Assembly (NCBI RefSeq): GCF_963678635.1
Contig: NC_087066.1
Span: 13,996,517 to 14,060,516 of the forward strand
Direction: 5' to 3'
DNA from: Symsagittifera roscoffensis
Lineage: Eukaryota > Xenacoelomorpha > Acoela > Convolutidae
Length of the DNA: 64,000 nucleotides
Shown here one piece after another: positions 30,948 through 42,676 of the stretch. Below the pieces are notes generated by a model. The model saw only the letters and a program-made list of their open reading frames with translations. It searched no databases and was not told the origin of the DNA. How positions within the stretch are numbered: the stretch's first letter is position 1; every line of letters starts with the position of its first letter. The position numbers were made by a program, and so were the translations under genes.

Positions 30948-32590
30948 TATAGATCTATTTAACATGAATATAACGGGAAAAGGATGTCGCCATATAATGC
31001 TACTAGTTGCATTCTTTTTCTAAATTGTGTTGTCACACGTTCTACAATGCATTTGTAACCATGCTGCTATTCAGTGTGGAGTTTTTTACAATTTAAAATA
31101 TTATTAGACGTCGAGCCACAACAGTTTGACACATTTAGTAGCAGCATATTTGCTATCATGTTTGCCATTGAAATAGATCTCAAGTTTTGAAATGATATCA
31201 ATTCATCGCCCATAAATCAAGCATGTAAAGTATATGAATGTGCGATGAGTTGACCAATTCTTTAACTTTAGAAAATGGAACAAACAAATACGACATGAAT
31301 TTTAAATTAACATCGAAAGTTGTCTGTACCATTTTTGTACTGTTACCGATTTTGGAAATAATTCTGCCGATTCAGAAGCAAATAACTTTGCGATGCTGAG
31401 CATTCTTGAGTATGTGTAGGCCCGTAGAAGTTGAACTCAATTTGGAGTTGGTGACAAATCAGATGTCTAGGCAGATTGTGTTACACGCAGATTTCAACGA
31501 GTCGGTTTTATTAATTTTGAAAGTAAAGATTGTATAATTTTTGTCCATCTACATGACAATCTGGCATATTCACTCGTCTTCGATCCTCTTGGCTTGTTAT
31601 ATTCCGAAGTTCAATTAATTTTTTAATACAGGTTTTCAAATGAGCCTAGGTTTCTTAGATCGATGCTCAAGATGGACCCCTAGACGATTTAGTGGAACGC
31701 AATTTTGAGCTGTACAAATGATATATCGCTCTCTCGACGTGTGTTCGACTACTAATTTCGAAACTGGATTCTAATTTTCAGATTTTCCAGTGGAATAGAA
31801 ACTTTATCTATTGATCCAGTTTTCTCAATTGAGTTGTTTTTATCAAAATTATGACAATCTTAGTTTTTTTTTCGAAACTCAGAGCCTTAAGGTCATGGTT
31901 TTTTTTGAAAGACCAAAGTTGCATTTTTAACAGTCGATCATGGTAGATCAGATTATTATATGAGTCGCGATGTTTTTTTTTTTCATGAAGTCCTCAGGTA
32001 AATTTTTTCAGGCTCAATGACTTTTTCGCGGTTTGATTTTTGCTTCCTTTCTAAATTCATTTCCTTTTCTATGTTCAGGGGAAGGCAAACTTGACAATCA
32101 AACAGCAAAAATGTGAAAGTCGCAAGAAATGTGATGTTTTGTTGTTTTTAAGGATAAGCTTCAATTATGTTCGCGCTCGAAATTGATTTTTTGCGGCTAG
32201 ACTTATGACTGATGTCTTTTTAAGTTCATTTCGTTTCCTTTGTTAAAAGGAAGTCAAACTCACCAATCGAACAGCAAAAGTTTTAAGGTATCAAAAAAAC
32301 TTAATCATTTTCTTGATTTGAAAGGACGTTAATTTTCCGATGTACCAGTGAAATGAACGCTTACCTAGTGTCTGGTTTTCTCTAAATGGGAGAACTAAGA
32401 ATAAAGTGCCGATTATACACAGTTCGTTAAGTTGAAAATTTCAACGTGACATTTTACTGAAAAATGAATCATTACGCGTGCGATTAGCAATCGTTATCTA
32501 ACTGGAATATAGACTTTTTTGAATTAACAACTTGTTTAACAGAATCACTTGTTTTTAGGTTTATAACGAATTCAATTTTTTATGCGCTCA

Positions 32591-32663
32591 TGGTCAACTT
32601 ATCCTGGAGGCAACGAATATGCCTGGGACGGCAAAGGTTCCTGGGTTCGAATCTGACTGACCA
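32591..32663 (+). other. tRNA-like relic or tRNA-derived SINE head
   Basis: A 73-nt span is closed by TGGTCA and TGACCA, ends in CCA, and has a B-box-like GGTTCGAATC with the TTCGAAT loop at about position 55, as in tRNA. A T8 run follows at 32671. The D arm and T stem do not pair well and the A box is poor, so this is not a functional tRNA gene. Confidence 0.3.
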
Positions 32664-33169
32664 GAACCTGTTTTTTTTCAAACGGGTAATATTCTGTTTC
32701 TGGTTTTTCGCTGCGCGCATTTTTTCAATTGTTGCTTTGATTGTTTGCTTTGCTTCTACAATCTGACATTTTAATTTCCCTGACTTCGTATTTCCTTCTT
32801 GATTTTCTGTTTCGCTTAAGAAAGTTCCTCGTCCCAAGTTGTTTCTGTCTGTTTTTTATTGATTCAAAGACCTAATTTAGGTAGTTTTGTGGAAAACACA
32901 ACTTGAACACTCCCATCCGCACTTTTCATTTTAGTTGTTTGTTTACAAATTGGTTTGTCGAAGTTTCTTGTTTTCCCTATGAAAAATTATTTCCAAACTC
33001 ATTGGAACAGTTTGAGTTTTTCTCTGAAACTTTAGCTAATTTTCAAAAATGGGTGTCCATTGAAAGACTGCCTACATCCCTGTGTGCCGCTGTATTCGCT
33101 TAGAGTCTCCTTTTTCTTGACTCCTCTGTCTACAGCCTTCGAAAAAGTATGTGGGGAATATTTGACCCA

Positions 33170-34130
33170 TATTTTTTATTCTTTTTCTCAAAAAATAACC
33201 CTCTCAAATCTGAGTTTTTGGTTTCAATGAATAGAACGGTATCAAAACGCTCCCTGCATCAGCAGCTACGCGCAAATATTTCGAAACATAAAGTTATGGC
33301 CCTCGGAGTAGTCAAACTTTTGATTTTTAACAGTTTTTCAAACTTTTTGAATATTCTCGAAAACTACCCTGCGATATTTGAGATATTGGTTGAATTCAAA
33401 GAACGGGTTAGGGAAGCTCTTTTGCTTATGGGACTCATAATTTTTTCGAGGGTCATAATTTTTTCGACAGCAAAAGTTATGACCCTCGGAAAACTCTTTA
33501 ACTGTTTTTTTTTCTAATTAAAAAATTTTTTGACACTTCTCGTGAACTACCCTTCCAAATCCAAAGTTTTGGGTTCACTCGGAAAAAAGATGAAGCGAAT
33601 CCTTCTGAATAAGCGGCTAAGTCCTACTTTCACAAAAAGCTATTGTTCTCGGAAATTTCAGATTGTTGATTAGTTGACCATTTTTTGGACTTTTCTCGCC
33701 AACTATCCTGCCAAACTAATAGCATAGGTTTAATCGAAAAAACAAGCTGTTAAAAACCCACATTTATTTTTTTCTATGCCCAGTTTATATAAGAAAAAAT
33801 TTATGGTGTTCAAACAAACCGAAATTCTGAAATTTTGACCTTTTTTTGCAAAATGTTTCTACGCAAAAACTACCGTGCCAAATCTCAGGTTTTGTTCAAT
33901 CGAGAAGCTCAAAGTTGGAAATCTTCTCTGCTTAAGCGGCCACAATTTTGTCTTTGCAGGAAATTTTCATGGATTTGGGAACCATTTTGAACGTTTTCCT
34001 GATTTTTCAGTTATCTCAGAAACAGAAACTTTGAATTTTCTTAAAACTTACACAATCAAATCTGAGATAAAAAGTTCAACTAAAAGAACTCGCTGCAATA
34101 TTGGTTCTTGCAGAAGCGACGGCTCCTCAT
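33170..34130. repeat. Degenerate ~160-185-bp tandem repeat, about six units
   Basis: Related blocks of the form AACTACCCTGCCAAAT, then GTTTTGGTTCAAT-like, GCTTAAGCGGC-like and TATGACCCTCGGAAA-like sequence, start near 33179, 33362, 33545, 33704, 33870 and 34050. Spacing is 183, 183, 159, 166 and about 180 bp. The copies are strongly diverged. Short ORFs here change frame from unit to unit and are not supported as genes. Confidence 0.55.
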
Positions 34131-34410
34131 TTTTTGCAACAAAATTGTTGTCTCTTTTGGAAAACTGATTTTCTCCAATTTGTTTTTCTCACTTATATAA
34201 GTAAAGAAGCAACTAAGGTTTGGACAAAGTCCAATTTTTGAAATCACATGTTTTGTGCCGCATCAGTATAGCAAATTCATGCAATATCAAACACATATCT
34301 CCAGCTTTAGCTAGGCCCTTAGCTTGTTTTTTTATCGAGACATGAAAATTTTGGTTCACCTAGTCTTTTTTCAACATTTGAGTTTTTTTCGACTTATTTT
34401 TTTAAATGTT

Positions 34411-34455
34411 TGTGTTGTACCTCGAGTGATGGGAAGCTCCGCTTCGCCTCTGTGT
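34411..34455 (+). repeat. Short dispersed repeat, copy D
   Basis: It contains TGTGTTGTACCTCGAGTG, a palindromic core GAAGCTCCGCTTC and GCCTCTGTGT. Weaker relatives lie at about 35245-35288 and 36481-36512. Confidence 0.6.
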
Positions 34456-35620
34456 TGTTAAATTTTGGTCAATTTTTTTTCTGTGCGTATAAGCAAGTAA
34501 TGATTTAAGTTCCTCTATCTTCTAGATCAAGTTTTTCTAAAAATTCTATAATATAAAAGAATATGAATAAATGTTTTAAGTAGACCTATTCTATTTTTTA
34601 TTAGTTTCTTGTAAGGTTGGAATTCCATAGAATAACTAAAATTTTAGTTTTAAAATCTTCCAATTAATATTAGTACACATGTGAGCATTGCGTTGTATTA
34701 CCGGTACCCATTTTTCAGTCCAATTAGCTGGTGATCATTTTGCTGACATTTTTGCTGCATAGTGTTAGCAATTTAAAAGCATGTCTTCTCCGATTTATGA
34801 AATGCTAGTTTTGCATGATTTTAAGCGTCAGTAGTGCAGTTATACAGGGTTTTGATTTCCCTGAAGTGCTCTTTTTTTTTAGTCATTTGTAAAATTCTTG
34901 TTTTGAATAGTTTTATTCTTTTGAAAAAAAATGTAAACTAGTTTTCGTCTTATGTTATATTGAGTTAGTCATTTTGTACTGCAACTTTTTGACAGCAAAA
35001 TATGGGACGGGTCGTAAAAACGTTTCAAAATTTTATAGCTCAAATTTTATCAAATTAGGTTTGTCGCCTTATGTGCAGCTGGTGAAGTCATTCTTAATTC
35101 CTTTTAATGTTGCTTAAGAAATATGGCCGAGATAAAGGTGTTTGTGAACTTCTGACTTTTTTCAAGTAAATTTTTTAGTTAATTTTTCAAAAAAAAATCG
35201 ACTTCCGCCTCTTTTTCTATTCAGTATCTTGTATTGCAGTCTTTTTGTGGTATCACAAATTTTAAGCAGCTCCGTTTTGTCTCTGTGTATAAAATGAAGC
35301 AAAAAAAGTTGTGCAATTTATCCGATAAGTTGAATTTTTGTGTTTTTTCTTCAATCAAATCTGTTAAACTCATAAATAAACCAGTAATTAGAAACATTAG
35401 TTTTTATGAGCAATCATCAATTAAAAACTGAAAACTTTAGCATGTAACTGACTGGACTCATAGCAAACAAAAATAATACTATCTAGGCAGAAAAATTGCT
35501 TGTTTTATTTTGCGTTTTCTGTTAAGTGCGACTACATTTAGTTCATTTGCTAAAACTAAGCGACGCAAATTTTTAAGAGTTGTTTTTTTTTCTAAAACTG
35601 AATCAAAGAAAATGTGTATA

Positions 35621-35901
35621 TCGCATCAAATTATAAAAAAAAAACAAAAAAAACCTGGCAAGTCAAGTTAGTTTCATCAACGGGTTGTTTTTAATCGTTA
35701 TTTTTAACAAAAACATTCCAATAAATTATAAGACAAACTAACGTATTCACATTCACTGGTGAATGTAAATGTGAATTCATTTGTTTGTCTTATAGTTTAT
35801 TGGAATGTTTTCGTTAAAAATAACGATTAAAAACAACCAGATGATCAAACTAACTTGGCTTGTCAGTTTTTTTTTTTTTTTTCGTTTATAATTTCATGCG
35901 A
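35621..35901. mobile_element. Palindromic MITE / foldback element
   Basis: Two arms of about 140 bp form a near-perfect inverted repeat centred near 35760. The ends are TCGCAT and ATGCGA, and each end is flanked by TA. Matching internal blocks include TTTTTAATCGTTATTTTTAA against its complement. The size, long terminal inverted repeats and TA flanks suggest a Tc1/mariner-type MITE; the superfamily is inferred. Confidence 0.75.
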
Positions 35902-38549
35902 TAAAAATATCACTACGAGGCCAAACTGTGCTATAGATAGGCGCACAGTTTTGTGTCTGTATGTTCCTGGATTTCAGAGACAAGTCTTTAAACATGTTAA
36001 AATTTTGTCGGAACGATCAAAGGAAAGTAAAGAACAAAAGAAGAACAAAGGGAGCGTCCTTGTTGCGGAATCCGCTTACAATGAACAAAATGCACAGTTT
36101 GCCTTTTATCCCATATGTATTATTTCTGCGCTCTTTCTCCAATCAACTTTGTTATATTCAAATTGAAACCATACTTACAACGAGCAGATCATGGGTTTCA
36201 ATGAGTGAATGTTTTCTCATTTATGTTTTTTTCCTGACTCAAGTTTCAAATCGCCTAATGTTATTTTGTATAAGTCAATTTTCTGTGTTAAGTTTCTGTT
36301 TACAATTTGTTTTCTTTCAATTTTAAAACACGTGATTTGTGCCTGTTTCAAAAAGAACATTCAAGTTTCCTAGACTTTGTGGTACACTATAGGCTCATAG
36401 CAAAGCTGGTTCAGAGAATTTCCTCTTTATCGGGAGGTTCTCCATAGGTAACTTAGAACTTCTCATTTTTTTCTTCAGTTTTTGTTGCAAAATGCAGTCT
36501 GGCCTCTGTATCAAAAGCTGCTAACTTTCTATAAAAATTTTGCAGTTATGCAATTTACAAGAAACACATTTGCTACCATCATCTAGGAGTTACAAAGATT
36601 TCAACTTCTCTTTATCAGGATAATTTTTATTTTGAGGAGTTAAAAAAAATGACAAAATTGAGAGCTGGATGAAAATCTCAATTTGAGTATTGTTAACAAA
36701 TACATGTCACAATTACAGGATGTTTCAAAATAAAATTCTTAATTCCTCGATCATTTTACTGACAGTTAAATTATTGAATCAATTCTTTTCGCAATAGGTA
36801 GCATAATTCGCCGAATTCTGACGACACCTTTCATTAACATGGATTTTTTTTGCAAGATCCTTTAAGCAGTTTACCAAAATTTCATTGAGTTTTACGGTGA
36901 ACCAGCTCATTCAAAGTAACCGGATAAAACAAACAAAAAAGAAAAATTTATACTCGTTTCTCTCAAAAAGGGTTCATTGTAGACTGAACGCAAAATTGAC
37001 AAAGTTTATCAAACTTTTTAAGGTCTTTATTTTGCAAAATTCAGACGCCAAACTTTACACTTAAAACGGGTCTTTGTCTTGGGTTCAAATTTTTACTTAA
37101 AATACACAGTCATTGGACATGATTTTTTAAATCAGTTGACCATGTATTTTAGCCCAATTCTGAACCCAATGAATTGACCCGTTTTAAGGGTGTTTTTCAG
37201 GGTCGAAGTTCGAAAGACAAATCACGTCATGAAAATTCTACAAAAAATCCAAGTTATTTTTGTTCCCGTCTTTTTTAATCTAATGTGAACCCAATTTGAT
37301 AGAAACAAGTCTGAAAATATCAAATTGGTAAGTTTTTTCCGGTAATTTTATATCAACACAGAAAGAACTTGTTCAATAAAAAAGCCTTAAAGTTCTGGTA
37401 AACCGCAAAAAAGATGCATGAAGAAAAACTATTTCAACTGAAAAAAAAATATCTCAGTTTGGCATGTTTTTGCTGCATATTGCAAAAAAATTAAGAAACT
37501 TAATTATCAGTGAAATAACAGAAGATTCATTAAAAACATGAATTAGTGAAAGACGGACTAGCTCGCCTCAATGAAAATTGGAACAGTTTCTGAGTCAATC
37601 AATTTCTTAGGTGAACCATTCTGTCAAAACTTCAGTTCGAAGAGATAAAATTATTTTATAGAAAAAACAATCTGAGCATAAATATTCAGTCGTTTTTCAT
37701 CAAAAATTAGTAAAACATAAATATCAGTGTGAGTGCCAATGGTACTTGAAAACGTTGTTTGCATTATTCAATGAAATAAAATTTGAAATTGGTATGGCTT
37801 ACTCTTTTTTCCAAAGACTTGATTGTAAAAATGAACTTTTTTCTAGCGAATTCTGAAATCTGTAAACAAAATTTTTATTTAAGCAATATAAAAAAAATTG
37901 AGTCACATTTGAAGTCACGGCTCATTTGAAGCTCATTACAACCACGTTTGTAAAATTATACTAGGTTATATTATTCTTTGAAATATAACAAAGATTTTTT
38001 GTCAAACAATGAAAAGTTGAGCTCTTGCAAGTAAATCATAACTTAAAGGGTGCTGAAATATATGCACTCATGTCAACCTAAATAATTAACCTCCGGGCTG
38101 GTTGACTAAAAAAGCATCAACGAAGCTCAAAAAATGCAATTTTGGAAAGCAAATTGGCAAACTTCTCCTTTCTTGTCTCCCAAGTTTTTTATTTGGCAAC
38201 TTTTTGAGAGCTTTTCAAGTGGAAACTACGTTTGTGTTATATTCATCGGGTCATTTTTTTCCGCCTGACTGATAAGTTTCACTGTTCAAGTTATGTGTAG
38301 TTTATCTTTGTGCATTTTAGCTTTTTTGTTTATAAAAAATAGTTTCAGCATCAGCTATATCTGCTATATCTTGTAATTAGTTTGAGAGTTCGTGTCAATT
38401 TTTTTCATCCAAATTGTCCAGACAACGGGGAAAAGTCGACAACTGGGTACGCGAACAAGCAACACCTAGAAGCAGGTAAGAACTGCGACAACTTAAAATG
38501 AGAATCGGGCTGATCTATATTGCATGGCTTCATGTCTCGAGACACGAAA

Positions 38550-38606
38550 TGAGAGAAGCCTGACAAATCGCCAGGTCATTGCGAGAAGCCTGACAAATCG
38601 CCAGGA
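38550..38606. repeat. 30-bp tandem duplication
   Basis: The block GAGAAGCCTGACAAATCGCC followed by AGG occurs twice, 30 bp apart, starting at about 38552 and 38582. No function is apparent. Confidence 0.7.
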
Positions 38607-39180
38607 AATCGCCATTCGAGCAGCTCAGGGATTCGACCACCTGCCGCCACAAAGGTTCCCCTCTTTGTACTATTTTGAGATATCCTTTTTTGGCTGACGG
38701 ACCCTAAAATTTTTCTAAAGACGCCTTTGGCGCCAATATATACTAATTTAAAAAGGGGAGCGCGCGCCAAAAAAACGCAATTTTTTAGTCTACATTTTCA
38801 AAAAATTCCCTAAAAACGTTTTCTTTGGCCTGTTTTTCATAATTTTGGTCAGAAAATTTGGCGCAGAAAATTTGCTCAAAATAGGGTCTTTTTGGTGAAT
38901 TGGGAAAATCAATTTGATGGACCTAAAAAAATTAAGGCTGACAAACTTTTCGAATTTTTTTTGAAAATCCAACCCCTCACTCGAGAAAATCTTAGATCCG
39001 CCCCTGAATGGATGAACCTGTTTTTTAGAAAATAGTCGGCTAAAAAACCGTTTCAAACCGAATTCAAAAATTGTTCTGGAAAGCTAAGGACTTAAGCTAG
39101 GCCCTCATATAAGTTCTTCAATACTTAGAAAAGAAGACAAAAAATACTCCAAATAAAAATTAACTCAGATTTTGGCATTT

Positions 39181-39590
39181 TGGAACCTGATCTAAACTAC
39201 ATATTATGATTGGATAAATTAGATATTTTACCACTGTAAAGTATTTAATATTAACCAATCATGATCCATCTAACTAACAACCCACTTATTTGTAAGTGCT
39301 GAAATTACTTGTAATTTCAGCACCAGAGAGATTTGAATTTAACTTAGAAATTAGTTGCCTCTCCAAGAGAACTTCAGCAGCCGCAATAAACCAGTATACC
39401 CTAGATCTATTGAGCCTAGCAGAGACTAGTTAAACAACCTGAGACTAGATAGTATAAGAGTAAGATTAGGATCGGTATTAGACTAAGAAGTTGCACGAAT
39501 CTATCCGGCCGAAAATAAGATAGCGTGACGAGCAGACGGTGTTCCCTATCCGAAATTACTCTATGAGTTAACCACATCGGTCCTAACTGA
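39181..39590 (+). repeat. 5' LTR of element B
   Basis: It begins TGGAACC and ends TAACTGA; the 3' copy ends TAACTCA, which gives canonical TG...CA termini. A perfect 13-bp hairpin with a TT loop occupies 39296-39323, followed by AATAAA at 39385-39390. Differences from the 3' LTR are a few scattered substitutions. Confidence 0.93.
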
Positions 39591-39592
39591 TC

Positions 39593-39606
39593 TGGTGCGA
39601 CCAGTG
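39593..39606 (+). promoter_or_regulatory. Primer-binding site of element B, duplicated at 39640
   Basis: TGGTGCGACC starts two bases after the 5' LTR, where the 3' end of a tRNA (ending GGTCGCACCA) would prime minus-strand synthesis. The LTR tail plus this site is repeated: 39566-39604 recurs at 39613-39651, with 47-bp spacing. The priming tRNA cannot be named with confidence. Confidence 0.65.
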
Positions 39607-40284
39607 AGGCACAGTTAACCACATCGGTCCTAACTCATCTGGTGCGACCATAAGTCTCGAACAAGACCTTAATAGCTTAGAATTAACCAAAAATAGATTA
39701 GAATTTAGACAAAACATTTTCAAAATGTTATACGACGATAATTTAATTGAAATGTCTCTACGACTCAATAGATCAGAGCCAATATTCCGAACAATAATAG
39801 AACTACCCGGAATTGGAAGAAGACCTCGAACCAGAGACGACATACGACAAAGTAGAAACTTACCATATAAGTTATATGATAGTACGGCAAAAGCCAACAC
39901 AAACTTTTATATTTAGAATTTTATTAGCAATGAATTTAGATTTTCATTTGCAAACATAAAATCTTGAAGTCAATCTTCATGATCATTTCAGGCGCTAAAC
40001 AAAATTATTAATATACAATAGCGATTGATAAGAAGATCTCAGATCGTTTTCCTAAATTCTGCAGTATTATATAAAACATATTTTTGGAAAATATTTATTG
40101 AAAATCAAAACAAAAATTAGTAGCATGACAAGAAATTGTTAGTAATCATAAAATCATCTGTAGTCCCAGCTTCATCACCTAAACATAACAGCAATCATAA
40201 GCTCACTAATATCATTAAAAAACTAAAATTTTTCTCAAACAATTTAAACCATTTTAAACTTAAATTCACTTAATTTTAAAATCA

Positions 40285-40429
40285 GATCATCAAGGCTTCT
40301 CCTTGGATCTACATTAATTTTCTATTTCATTTAATTTATAACTTGATCATCAAGGCCTATCCTTGGATCTACAGTAATTTTCTATTTCATTAAATTTAAA
40401 ACTTGATCATCAAGGCCTATCCTTGGATC
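40285..40429 (+). repeat. 60-bp tandem repeat with stem-loop, three copies
   Basis: The core GATCATCAAGGCCTATCCTT followed by GGATC occurs at 40285, 40345 and 40405, exactly 60 bp apart (the first copy has one change). Each can fold by pairing GATC...CAAGG with CCTTG...GATC around a small loop. The intervening 35 bp are also conserved between units. Confidence 0.85.
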
Positions 40430-41387
40430 AAAAAGAACAATTTTGTTCTCCCCCACCCACTTAGCTAGTGTCTAACGACCTCAAACGTCGATTTACTATC
40501 CAACCCTTTCCAAAAACCCAAGACTAATAGAAATTTTTGAACAAAACTAATCATTCAAATTAGGATAAACAGTGAAGAACTTCGGTTATTCATCCTTCAC
40601 TTGAACCCTCCTCTTACCAGACCCAGGATAAATCTTAGACTTAGTAAGTTTAAAATAGTATCTAACAAACTACTCGCGTTCTAATTATACCTGAACCTTG
40701 TGGATCGATTTGCTATTCTCCAACCCTTGAACACAATCACTACCCCTAAGTAAGATTAAGTAAGTTAACACCTTAGCTTATACTAGCCACGAGAAAGTAA
40801 AAAATCATTCTTCGGAATCGATATACTTTTCTCTCCAACCATGAACAAATAGACCCAGGTTAAGCTAACCAAAAAATCGTAAGGACTAACAGTTTAAGAA
40901 AGTAGAAATCATCTAACAACTTTTTGCATCCCTCATCCTAAACCTTATGTCATTTAAAAATCTAGGAAATAAACAAACATTTGTTTTACACAACTGTGAA
41001 ATAGATAACAAAAATACGACCCTGTAATCACACCTCATACACAAACAGTTGGATAATTTAGAACAAAACGACAAACAATAAAAAGAAAAATCATAACCAA
41101 ACAAAGACAAATCACACGAAAAAGATTTTCAAAAAATAGAAACGCATTTTCAGAATCAGAAGCCAGCAATTTAGACGAACTTTATAAATTAAAAAAATCT
41201 GTTGATAAAAATTGTCCCATTTACGATCAATTATATTTTTCCGACTCAGAAACAACTTCAAATTCATCAAAAAGAGGAAAAAGAAGAATAAAAAAGCAAT
41301 ATAAACACAAACCAGTACACTTGTATAATTGGAATCAACCAATTACACACATCGATAGTTACCTATGAACAGTCATTAAACGAAAAA

Positions 41388-42653
41388 ATGAGCCAAACCC
41401 ACACCCCAAGTGAAGATAGTCCAGATGACGACGATATTTACCCCTTCCTCGTAGATGCACCCGATAATAGAGGACAACACGATCTTTGCAAAAATTTACT
41501 CCTAAATTTGTTTGAACCCGGAATTAGCCCATGCAAAGCAGAGTTCCCAGATGTAAAAACCAAAAGACAAATTATTGATCATTATCTGAAAGATATATGT
41601 AATTTAACACAACAATACGGAATCTACACCATAGAATTCAGTACACCAAACCCGAATCACCGCAAATATGTAATTCAAACAGACGATCTTGACTTAGAAT
41701 TTTCAAGAGTATTCTTAGAATATATTAAAAGCATACAATATCATAACTCACAAAGAGCAAACTCCATATTTACTAATGAAGTTTTTGCAATATTATATAG
41801 TTATATTTCAATATTAGAAAATGAAATCCCAAATGTCTCACCGACAGAGACATCCAAACATACAAGGGTACGACATGAAATCACACTATTTTCAACTTTC
41901 CTACATATAATTAAAGAAAATTTCACTAAAGACGAAGTTTCACAACATACAAAACATGACTTACAAAAAATTGTGGCATGGTTTACAATAGATTATTTCA
42001 CACATAATATAGATTTAATTTCGCAAGCAAGAAAAAATTTCAGACCTCAAAACTCAAACGATGATACCGCCATCACAGAACAGTCAGACTACGTTTGGGA
42101 CCCCAAATGGTCTCATTATGCATTCATAAATATCCCACAACCAATCTCAAGTCAAGCAATAAGTACAATATCTTATACAAGAGATTATGTAAGAGTAGTA
42201 CCTTTAACCATTGATGCAACACCATTAAACTACAATACATTTTTACCTGATACGCGAAATAACAGTTTAAATTCGACCGTCATACACAATGAAAACTTCA
42301 ATGGAACTAGGAATCTTACACAACAAGATATTCAAACACCATCACGCTTCATAAATGAAGAAATCGTCCAAACAACAACAACTACACAACAAAGTATTTC
42401 ACCGATACGTCCAAATTTAACAACACCAAGAAATACAAACACTTCACTAGCACAAGTAACCTTACAATCAACCGTTAAACCTTCGGTTGCTCCAAAATAT
42501 TCACAAATGGATTATCAAACATATAGACCCATGACAGTACCGTCAAAAACCCGAAGAACGTTCACAAGAAACACTTTTGCAGAACATAATTATAATTACG
42601 CACATTCATTGAAAACAAACTATCCTCACGAAAAAATAAAAATAATCAGATAA
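41388..42653 (+). CDS. Unknown 5' ORF of element B, upstream of Gag
   Basis: The ORF encodes 421 residues with no recognised domain. The N-terminus is acidic (SEDSPDDDDIYPF). The middle, about residues 25-220, is mixed helical-looking sequence with regular hydrophobic spacing. The C-terminal ~150 residues are rich in Thr, Gln, Asn and Ser and end basic. It starts after the leader and precedes Gag by 23 bp in a different frame. It may be an accessory or matrix-like structural protein; I know no standard gypsy gene in this position. Confidence 0.7.
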   Translation: MSQTHTPSEDSPDDDDIYPFLVDAPDNRGQHDLCKNLLLNLFEPGISPCKAEFPDVKTKRQIIDHYLKDICNLTQQYGIYTIEFSTPNPNHRKYVIQTDDLDLEFSRVFLEYIKSIQYHNSQRANSIFTNEVFAILYSYISILENEIPNVSPTETSKHTRVRHEITLFSTFLHIIKENFTKDEVSQHTKHDLQKIVAWFTIDYFTHNIDLISQARKNFRPQNSNDDTAITEQSDYVWDPKWSHYAFINIPQPISSQAISTISYTRDYVRVVPLTIDATPLNYNTFLPDTRNNSLNSTVIHNENFNGTRNLTQQDIQTPSRFINEEIVQTTTTTQQSISPIRPNLTTPRNTNTSLAQVTLQSTVKPSVAPKYSQMDYQTYRPMTVPSKTRRTFTRNTFAEHNYNYAHSLKTNYPHEKIKIIR

Positions 42654-42676
42654 AATCTCGATATTGGGATAACCCA

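Larger units (their letters stand above)
30768..39176. other. AT-rich 3' UTR and intergenic region
   Basis: The first ~200 bp are the UBE2D-like 3' UTR. The rest is AT-rich with long T runs and no supportable coding sequence. It contains the tRNA-like relic, degenerate tandem repeat, palindromic MITE and dispersed-repeat copies listed separately, and a 30-bp direct duplication near 38550-38610. Confidence 0.6.
39591..41387 (+). other. Untranslated leader of element B
   Basis: This ~1.8-kb AT-rich leader has only short ORFs. It holds the duplicated primer site, a 60-bp tandem repeat (40285-40429) and three diverged copies of a TCGATTT...CCAACC block near 40489, 40708 and 40817. Packaging or dimerisation signals are plausible here but not shown. 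Confidence 0.6.

Noticed and set aside
33149-33517. 122-codon plus-strand ORF in the AT-rich region
   Set aside because: It runs across several units of the degenerate tandem repeat and has no coding pattern.
38991-39006. CTTAGATCCGCCCCTG, which resembles the inverted terminal repeat of hAT elements
   Set aside because: No matching partner terminus or 8-bp target duplication was found to its left.
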